Positions 7,036 to 13,668 of a stretch of 13,668 nucleotides of DNA are shown here, piece by piece; position 1 is the first letter of the stretch; the number at the start of each line of letters is the position of its first letter. The notes under the pieces were generated by a model. The model worked only from the letters and a program-made list of their open reading frames with translations. It was not told the DNA's origin and made no database searches. The translations under genes were made by a program, and so were the position numbers. Source of the DNA: Clostridia bacterium (GTDB taxonomy: Bacteria > Bacillota_A > Clostridia > Christensenellales > Aristaeellaceae); the NCBI GenBank assembly GCA_017509065.1, contig JAFWQM010000101.1, positions 1-13,668 on the forward strand, in the 5' to 3' direction.

Positions 7036-8217
7036 ATGGCGAATATTCATGAATACCTGATCTGGCGCGGCGACGTGCCGTTTTCCGTTTCTCCGTTCAA
7101 TGAAGTGGACGGCCTGGTTCTGTCCGAGCTTGCGTATGCTGATTTTCACGGTATTGTGCCCGAATCCGGAGAACGCATAACCATTGAGGAAGTCCGCCGT
7201 CTCTTCTGGGAAAAGCATACGAAAGAAGAAATCATGGCACAGGACAGCTACACCAAGACCGCGCCGTTTCTGCTGGACGGCATGGCGGGCAAAGGGCGCT
7301 TTGCGGGAACGGCAATGGCAAATTACTGCGACGTGATCGATACGGACGTGGACATTCAGCTTGCGGCGCTCACCTTTTATCTTCCTGACGGAACGGCGTT
7401 CGTGGCGTTCCGCGGAACGGACGACACGGTGGTCGGCTGGAAGGAGGATTTCAATCTCAGCTATATGCCCGAAACAGAGGGCCAGCGACGCGCTGCAAAA
7501 TATCTGAATGAGCACTTCGGCGGACAGTCGGTCCCGCTTCGGGTGGGCGGCCATTCCAAGGGCGGCAACCTGGCGATGTATGCCGCTGTCTGCGCGGATG
7601 CGGATGTGCGTAAACATGTCATCACGGTATACAATAACGACGGCCCGGGCTTTCTAAAGCCGTTCACGGAAAGCGAAGCCTACCGCGACATGCTGCCCCG
7701 TATCATCTGCACCGTGCCGGAGAAAGCGGTGATCGGCACGCTGCTGACAAGCGAAGCATACCAGCACGTGGTCAAGAGTACGGCGAACGGCATCTTTCAG
7801 CACGATGGCTTTTCCTGGCAGGTGATAGGCGATCATTTTGTGGAAGTCGGAAAGCGCACCGATACCAGCATAGCACTGGAGACCACGCTTCGCCAATGGC
7901 TCTATGAGCAGAGCGAGGACAATCGCCGCATGTTCGTCAACACCCTGTTCAGCCTGCTGGAATCTACGGGGCGAACCACCATCGGAGAAATCAAGGGCGA
8001 TTTGCCGGGCTCTCTGGCCAGTATGTGGAAAATGCTGGAAACTATGCAGAAGGAACAGCGGGAAACCATCTGGAACATGATCGCGCAGTTCTTCGCGGCG
8101 GGAAGTGACACGCTTTTACAGGAAACGCAGAAAACGCTGCTTTCCAGACTGGGAAATATCCAATTGCCGCAATTGCTCAGGCGGAGCGCTGATCCCAAGC
8201 CAGAAGAGCAGGTATAA
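7036..8217 (+). CDS. DUF2974 (Mbeg1-like) alpha/beta hydrolase
   Basis: The 393-residue protein shows the lipase-like serine hydrolase elbow GHSKG at residues 172-176, with Ser174 as probable nucleophile, and an upstream VAFRGTDD at about 123-130 that fits the oxyanion region of class 3-like lipases. The N-terminal part (NEVDGLVLSELAYADF) is typical of DUF2974. No signal peptide or membrane segment is evident, so it is probably cytoplasmic. The family is common in Firmicutes, and substrates are unknown as far as I know; lipid or ester hydrolysis is inferred from the fold. GAGGAG lies eight bases before ATG 7036. The divergent GH51 gene starts 38 bp downstream with no space for a full promoter, so the two are probably co-transcribed. 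Confidence 0.88.
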   Translation: MANIHEYLIWRGDVPFSVSPFNEVDGLVLSELAYADFHGIVPESGERITIEEVRRLFWEKHTKEEIMAQDSYTKTAPFLLDGMAGKGRFAGTAMANYCDVIDTDVDIQLAALTFYLPDGTAFVAFRGTDDTVVGWKEDFNLSYMPETEGQRRAAKYLNEHFGGQSVPLRVGGHSKGGNLAMYAAVCADADVRKHVITVYNNDGPGFLKPFTESEAYRDMLPRIICTVPEKAVIGTLLTSEAYQHVVKSTANGIFQHDGFSWQVIGDHFVEVGKRTDTSIALETTLRQWLYEQSEDNRRMFVNTLFSLLESTGRTTIGEIKGDLPGSLASMWKMLETMQKEQRETIWNMIAQFFAAGSDTLLQETQKTLLSRLGNIQLPQLLRRSADPKPEEQV

Positions 8218-8255
8218 ATCTTCTTGAACTGATTGATAAGAAAGGAGACACGACG

Positions 8256-9866
8256 ATGAAGAAAGCAAAACTGACCCTGCATCCGGCTTATCGCGTGGGC
8301 GACATTTCTCCCCGCCTGTTCGGCGCGTTCCTGGAGCCCATCGGGTCCATGGTGAACGGCAGCATGTACAACCCCAAGCACCCGCAGGCCGACGAACAGG
8401 GCCTGCGCAGGGACTTTTATTCCGCGCTGAAAGAAACCGGCCTGCCCTGCGTGCGCCTTCCAGGCGGCAATTTCGTGTCCGGCTGGCAGTGGAAGGATTC
8501 TGTCGGCCCGATGGCGGAGCGGAAACAGCATCTGGATATGGCCTGGTTCCAGTACATCCCCAACGACGTGGGCCACGACGAATATCTGCAATGGGCGGAG
8601 AAGGCCGGAACATCGGCGATCTACACCGTGAACCTGGGCACGGGCACCCTGCAGGACGCAGCGGACTGCGTGGAATACTCCAACTTTGAATGCGGTTCCT
8701 ATTGGGCCGACCTGCGCCGGAAGAACGGACGCGAAAAGCCCTATGGCGTGAAAACCTGGTGCCTCGGCAACGAAATGGACGGGCCTTGGCAGATCGCGTC
8801 CTACGAAAAAGACCCGCGCGCTTACGGCGTCCTGGCCCACGAGACCAGCAAGGCCATGAAGTGGGTCGATCCCACCATCGAAACCATCGCCTGCGTTTCG
8901 TCCTCGCCCTTCCTGAACCATTATCCGGACTGGGACATGCAGGTGCTGGAGCAGTGCTACAGCGCGGTGGACTACATTTCCCTGCATCATTACCATTCCG
9001 CGCCGCCCGACCTGCCGCTCGCGCTGCTGGCGGGATACAAAGCGTTTGAGGACTATATCAATACGGAAATCGCTCTGTGCGATTATCTGAAAACCAAGCT
9101 GCGCACGAAGAAGACCATGATGCTTTCCCTGGACGAGTACGGCAGCATGTTCCGCCCGCGCGGTGAAGCGCGGCTGGGCCTGGCCGGACGGCAGAACGCG
9201 GACATGTTCGGCGTGTTCAATCCTGACCGGAAGTATGTGCGCCACGATCCCGACAACTGGGGCACCCGCCGCAACCCGCCCATGGGCAATGAAATGCTCC
9301 AGGCGCTCGGCACGGCCAGCACCATGATGGTGATGCTGCGCCACGCTGACCGGGTGAAGATCGGCTGCGCCACCGGCGGGCTGGGCTGCCTCTGCCGCAC
9401 CGACCGCGAGCACGTATGGAAAGGCGCGGCGTATTATCCCTTCACCCAGATGATCAACTGGGCGAAAGGCGTATCGCTGCTGTGCCCGGTGGAATGCGAA
9501 AAATACGACGTTCCCGGCTACGCCATCGACGACATGAATCAGTACGGCGGCTTTGAGGACGTTGATTTCGTGCAGGCCGCCGCCGCTTACGACGAGGAAA
9601 GCGGGGAGCTGAACGTGTTCGTCATCAACGCCGATCTGGACGAAGCCCAGGAATTCACTTTGGATATCCGCGGCTTTGCAGGACTGGAACTGACTGATCA
9701 CATCGTCATGCGCGCGGACAGCCCGGAGGATATGAACACATTTGAGAATCCAAATGTGCTCCTTCCCCGCAGCGTAAAAGAAAACCGCCCGGAGGGCGGC
9801 ATCCTGACGGTAAATCTGGAAAAGGCGTCCTGGAACGTGTTCCGGTTCGCGCCGAAGCAGGGTTAA
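8256..9866 (+). CDS. Divergent GH51 family enzyme (alpha-L-arabinofuranosidase-like)
   Basis: The 536-residue protein is a GH51-type (clan GH-A) glycosidase: an (alpha/beta)8 barrel and a C-terminal beta domain. The acid/base is Glu173 in [11 protein letters not shown] and the nucleophile is Glu294 in SLDEYG. The [19 protein letters not shown] block at 67-85 is strongly conserved. Unlike the second copy in this window, the nucleophile is followed by Tyr-Gly-Ser-Met instead of the usual Trp-Asn-Val-Trp. The next stretch (about 299-345) is longer and rich in Arg, Gly and Pro, and the GCATGGLGC segment replaces the usual [10 protein letters not shown]. There is no signal peptide. AAAGGAG lies eight bases before ATG 8256. 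Release of terminal arabinofuranose from oligosaccharides is the family activity, but substrate specificity may differ. It probably shares a transcript with the DUF2974 gene. Confidence 0.9.
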   Translation: MKKAKLTLHPAYRVGDISPRLFGAFLEPIGSMVNGSMYNPKHPQADEQGLRRDFYSALKETGLPCVRLPGGNFVSGWQWKDSVGPMAERKQHLDMAWFQYIPNDVGHDEYLQWAEKAGTSAIYTVNLGTGTLQDAADCVEYSNFECGSYWADLRRKNGREKPYGVKTWCLGNEMDGPWQIASYEKDPRAYGVLAHETSKAMKWVDPTIETIACVSSSPFLNHYPDWDMQVLEQCYSAVDYISLHHYHSAPPDLPLALLAGYKAFEDYINTEIALCDYLKTKLRTKKTMMLSLDEYGSMFRPRGEARLGLAGRQNADMFGVFNPDRKYVRHDPDNWGTRRNPPMGNEMLQALGTASTMMVMLRHADRVKIGCATGGLGCLCRTDREHVWKGAAYYPFTQMINWAKGVSLLCPVECEKYDVPGYAIDDMNQYGGFEDVDFVQAAAAYDEESGELNVFVINADLDEAQEFTLDIRGFAGLELTDHIVMRADSPEDMNTFENPNVLLPRSVKENRPEGGILTVNLEKASWNVFRFAPKQG

Positions 9867-10564
9867 ACCCCGCGCTTAACAGGCTTTTTCCCTGAGAAAA
9901 ACACACGCATAGAGTCCATCATGCGCTGGTGTCTGATGCCGGTGGCGTCAAAACGCACCGTGCGGAACGCCAGCTGCATGATAGGGCCTGTGCAGAAGGC
10001 GCAGATCAGCGTGCCCACGCCCACCGGCCCGCCCAGCAGCCAGCCGATGAACGTGGCCAGGCTCAGCAGCGCGATGCTCACCGCCCCGATGGGGACGCGC
10101 TTCACCCGCTTCGCCAACCCCACCAGCAGCGTATCCCTCGGCCCGCAACCGAGGGAGGCGGACATGTAGGTGAATTGCGTGTATCCCATGATAAACAGCC
10201 CCGCGATCATTACGGGGATCCCCGTCAGCAGCGAGGACGCCGGGGGCACGGCGTGGATGTGATTGAAAAAGTCTACGGCTTTTCCCACCACCACCGCGTC
10301 AATGAACATGGCAATGCCGATGGGTTCCTTCAATAGAATATCAATCGCCAGGATGGTGCAGGATATGGCGATGGACGCCGTGCCGTACAGGATGCCAAGG
10401 GTTTTTGAAACACCCAGGTTCAGCACGTCCCACGGCCCCGCGCCGATGTTCGCCTGGATGGTGAGATATACCCCGAAGCCGTTTGCAAACAGGCTGACTG
10501 CGGCCAACAGCATATTGATCAGTATCGCCCCGGCCGTGCGGTTTTCCCGCAGATCGCTTCTCAT
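9863..10564 (-). CDS. YczE/YyaS/YitT-type integral membrane protein
   Basis: The 233-residue protein has about six hydrophobic segments (roughly 12-36, 56-78, 81-98, 112-130, 159-176, 180-200). The family-typical repeat occurs twice: NIGAGPWDVLNLGVSK at about 39-54 and SLGCGPRDTLLVGLAK at about 137-152, indicating a duplicated half. It matches the DUF161-like YczE/YitT families of Firmicutes, whose function is not well established; transport or a regulatory membrane role are only guesses. GGAG lies 11 bases before ATG 10564, slightly far. A divergent promoter (TTGCAT-17-TATGAT) is upstream. Its stop codon overlaps the end of the convergent GH51 gene by 4 bp, leaving no room for an intergenic terminator. 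The last 30 residues are basic and probably cytoplasmic. Confidence 0.88.
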   Translation of the reverse strand: MRSDLRENRTAGAILINMLLAAVSLFANGFGVYLTIQANIGAGPWDVLNLGVSKTLGILYGTASIAISCTILAIDILLKEPIGIAMFIDAVVVGKAVDFFNHIHAVPPASSLLTGIPVMIAGLFIMGYTQFTYMSASLGCGPRDTLLVGLAKRVKRVPIGAVSIALLSLATFIGWLLGGPVGVGTLICAFCTGPIMQLAFRTVRFDATGIRHQRMMDSMRVFFSGKKPVKRGV

Positions 10565-10611
10565 AACCGCTTATACTCCAAACAGTAAAATCGGACGTTC
10601 AGTCCGCAGGT

Positions 10612-10640
10612 ATCATATCATTTTTGACAATATTATGCAA
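10612..10640 (-). promoter_or_regulatory. Promoter of the YczE-like gene
   Basis: On the minus strand TTGCAT (10640-10635), a 17-bp spacer and TATGAT (10617-10612) predict a start near 10605 and a leader of about 40 nt. A TTGACA on the plus strand (10624-10629) overlaps it but has no partner -10 at normal spacing, so the rightward promoter remains unclear. Confidence 0.6.
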
Positions 10641-10688
10641 TAGATACAGCACGCTGTACAGGGAATATACAATGGAGATGAAAACAGC

Positions 10689-11228
10689 ATGAAAGAATTG
10701 GATTACGTGAAAATGTTCCACCATATGCATCCCGGCTTCTTTGAGCGGGAAAACATTCGCGGTATCGCGCCGGAAGATGTGTATGAAGAAATGATCCTGT
10801 GGCTGGACGGCTTCTCCCCCGACGCGGTGAAGATCGACGTGCCGGCGGGCATCACCTTTGGCGAATACCACGGGAATCTGGAAGCGTTGCTGAACGCGGT
10901 GCGGCAGGTGGACGAAGGCTGGGCGGCGATTTACCAAAATCACCAGCGGGTGTTCTGCGCGTTTGATGGCGGCAGGATCGCCAGCTTCTGCATCATTGAA
11001 GACATGACATCCTATGATTCGCTCAAAATCGGCGGGCCGGGATGCGTGGGCACGCTGCCGGAGTACAGGAAAAAGGGCATTGGTCTGCGCATGGTGCAGC
11101 TGGCGACGGATATCCTGAAAAAAGAATGCTATGATTTGAGCTATATCCACTTTACCGGCGTGGCGGGATGGTACGCGAAGCTGGGCTATGTACCCATCCT
11201 GAAGTGGAACAGCGGCGGAATTCTGTAG
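10689..11228 (+). CDS. GNAT family N-acetyltransferase
   Basis: The 179-residue protein ends in a GNAT fold. The acetyl-CoA binding motif A is GTLPEYRKKGIGLRMV at about 121-136, with Arg127 and Gly130-x-Gly132 forming the pyrophosphate loop. The C-terminal FTGVAGWYAKLGYVPI (155-170) is the usual motif B strand and helix. The first 75 residues are less typical and probably form a substrate-recognition lid. The acceptor cannot be told from sequence; small amines and protein N-termini are both possible. GGAG lies 11 bases before ATG 10689. A tiny six-codon frame (10672-10692) overlaps this start by an ATGA and is probably incidental. A long hairpin follows the gene. Confidence 0.85.
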   Translation: MKELDYVKMFHHMHPGFFERENIRGIAPEDVYEEMILWLDGFSPDAVKIDVPAGITFGEYHGNLEALLNAVRQVDEGWAAIYQNHQRVFCAFDGGRIASFCIIEDMTSYDSLKIGGPGCVGTLPEYRKKGIGLRMVQLATDILKKECYDLSYIHFTGVAGWYAKLGYVPILKWNSGGIL

Positions 11229-11241
11229 TATTTTCAAGAAA

Positions 11242-11288
11242 AAAACGGCGGGATAAGAGGACTGTTTTGTCCTTCTTCCTGCCGTTTT
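11242..11288. terminator. Bidirectional intrinsic terminator between GNAT and small-protein genes
   Basis: The outer stem (11242-11253 with 11277-11288, one G-T pair) encloses an inner stem AGGAC/GTCCT (11258-11262, 11269-11273) and a TGTTTT loop. The run of A before and T after supply U tracts on both strands, fitting the convergent genes on each side. Confidence 0.88.
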
Positions 11289-11299
11289 ATTCCGCTGAC

Positions 11300-11590
11300 T
11301 TATTTGCTCTGGATCAGTCCGATGATCTCTTCAACGGATTTCCCGCTGGCTTCCACCGCGGCCCAGACAGCGGCTTTGCCTTCTTCCGCTTTCTTTTTCG
11401 CTTCCGCTTTTTCCGCGTCGTCCTTCGCTTTTTTCAAGCCTTTCAATTCTGCTTTTTTGGTTTTCAGCTGAGCGCTCAGTTCAGCGATTTCATTTTCGAC
11501 TGCGGCAATTTTCGCGGCGGCTTCATCCAGCGTTATCGCGGAAACAGCAGCCGCTGTTTTTTTGTTTTTGCTCCCCTTGGTACGAGGCAT
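11300..11590 (-). CDS. Small Lys/Ala-rich coiled-coil protein with AT-hook-like N-terminus
   Basis: The 96-residue protein is unrecognised as a named family. Residues 1-12 (MPRTKGSKNKKT) are strongly basic and resemble the (R)PKGSKNK AT-hook-like start found on some DNA-binding proteins. Residues about 20-73 are Ala, Glu and Lys rich with heptad spacing and should form a coiled coil. Residues about 74-96 (VWAAVEASGKSVEEIIGLIQ) look like a separate C-terminal helix pair. The gene is supported by AAGGAG nine bases before the ATG, an extended -10 promoter upstream and a proper terminator, so it is probably expressed alone. A nucleoid-associated or other DNA-binding role is inferred only from composition and layout. 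A structural or scaffolding role is an alternative. Confidence 0.8.
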   Translation of the reverse strand: MPRTKGSKNKKTAAAVSAITLDEAAAKIAAVENEIAELSAQLKTKKAELKGLKKAKDDAEKAEAKKKAEEGKAAVWAAVEASGKSVEEIIGLIQSK

Positions 11591-11639
11591 GGCTGTCAGC
11601 TCCTTCCTGTCCGGCGCATAAAACCGGCTGTATGTTCTT

Positions 11640-11648
11640 ATTATATCA
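11640..11648 (-). promoter_or_regulatory. Extended -10 promoter of the small coiled-coil gene
   Basis: On the minus strand TGATATAAT (11648-11640) is a perfect TGn extended -10. A TTGACA lies nearby but only seven bases upstream of the -10, so it is not a usable -35. The predicted leader is about 40 nt. Confidence 0.55.
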
Positions 11649-13420
<1,772 letters not shown>

Positions 13421-13668
13421 GAAATCCTCCAATAGCTTCTTTTGCAACAAGCATTGGAAAACCAATCCGTCTTTGAAGCTCATTATAAAAAACGCAGCGA
13501 AGATCCTTGACAAAGAAATTGTCAGCAGATTATTGCTCGCCCAATTGAATCGTGAATTCAGATGCGGGATGAGAAATCGTTCCAGACAAGGAACGAAACC
13601 GCAGGAATACTGGGGCCGAAGCGCTCGAAAAACAATCCGGTGGATTGTTTTTAGCGGAGGCCGGGCGG
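13421..13668. other. Gene-free right edge with hairpins
   Basis: No open frame with a ribosome binding site is evident on either strand. It contains an imperfect hairpin TCCAAT..ATTGGA (about 13428-13458) just after the GH51 stop codon, a TGACAA/TTGTCA inverted repeat near 13508-13524, and a CGTTCC/GGAACG hairpin (13578-13595). A further hairpin with an 11-bp stem lies at 13628-13652. The last 100 bases look like a dispersed intergenic repeat. Confidence 0.5.
13628..13652. terminator. Terminator-like hairpin at the right edge
   Basis: AAAAACAATCC (13628-13638) pairs perfectly with GGATTGTTTTT (13642-13652) around a three-base loop. A and T runs at the ends would allow termination on either strand. 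It could also be part of an intergenic repeat. It lies about 200 bp beyond the GH51 stop codon. Confidence 0.5.

Noticed and set aside
7902..9701. A 599-codon open frame on the minus strand opposite the DUF2974 and first GH51 genes.
   Set aside because: It is antisense to two well-supported genes, its translation is rich in His, Arg and Gln with no recognisable domain, and it arises from the GC-rich third codon positions of the sense genes.
10672..10692. Six-codon frame overlapping the GNAT start by ATGA, as a possible regulatory leader peptide.
   Set aside because: Too short and without its own ribosome binding site; ATGA overlaps of this size occur often by chance.

Overview
The window looks like an origin-proximal piece of a fairly GC-rich Firmicutes chromosome, most likely a gut or rumen Clostridia (Christensenellales-like is my guess, with low certainty). 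The reasons are AGGAGG-type ribosome binding sites, sigma-A-like promoters, a YugP-type peptidase, a YczE-type membrane protein, paired GlpA/GlpB-like FAD oxidoreductases, intracellular GH51 arabinofuranosidases, and two perfect copies of the Bacillus/Clostridium ParB site parS (TGTTTCACGTGAAACA). No rRNA, tRNA, CRISPR array, transposase or phage gene was seen.

Layout. 1-84: the first 28 codons of an unrecognised leftward gene with a near-consensus promoter that leaves almost no 5' leader. 85-230: a divergent control region with parS site 1 between the leftward promoter and the recF promoter. 231-1316: recF, ended by a long hairpin shared with the convergent operon. 1394-4127 (minus): two overlapping FAD oxidoreductase genes, a GlpA/LhgO-like protein with a C-terminal [2Fe-2S] domain followed by a GlpB-like pyridine nucleotide-disulfide oxidoreductase, probably one glycerol-3-phosphate or 2-hydroxyacid oxidising complex. 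4373-5053: YugP-like membrane zinc peptidase. 5056-5071: parS site 2. 5103-5957: sugar phosphate isomerase/epimerase-type TIM barrel. 6102-6971: DUF368 (PopT-type undecaprenyl-phosphate translocase) with its own promoter. 7036-8217: DUF2974 alpha/beta hydrolase. 8256-9866: a divergent GH51 enzyme, closely following the hydrolase gene. 9863-10564 (minus): YczE/YitT-type membrane protein whose stop codon interlocks with that of the GH51 gene. 10689-11228: GNAT acetyltransferase. 11300-11590 (minus): small Lys/Ala-rich coiled-coil protein with an AT-hook-like start. 11591-11908: regulatory region. 11909-13420: a canonical GH51 alpha-L-arabinofuranosidase with a strong promoter. 13421-13668: no gene, but hairpins and a repeat-like segment.

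How the parts relate. The two parS sites and recF point to chromosome replication and segregation near oriC, although dnaA, dnaN, gyrB and the parAB genes are not in view. The rest is metabolic and envelope housekeeping. The two GH51 proteins lack signal peptides, so they should act on imported arabino-oligosaccharides. They are clearly paralogous, but the first differs just after the catalytic nucleophile and may have another specificity. I saw no clearly new multi-gene system. The most informative signals are the two parS sites, the divergent GH51 copy next to a DUF2974 hydrolase, the small coiled-coil protein, and the repeat-like right edge.
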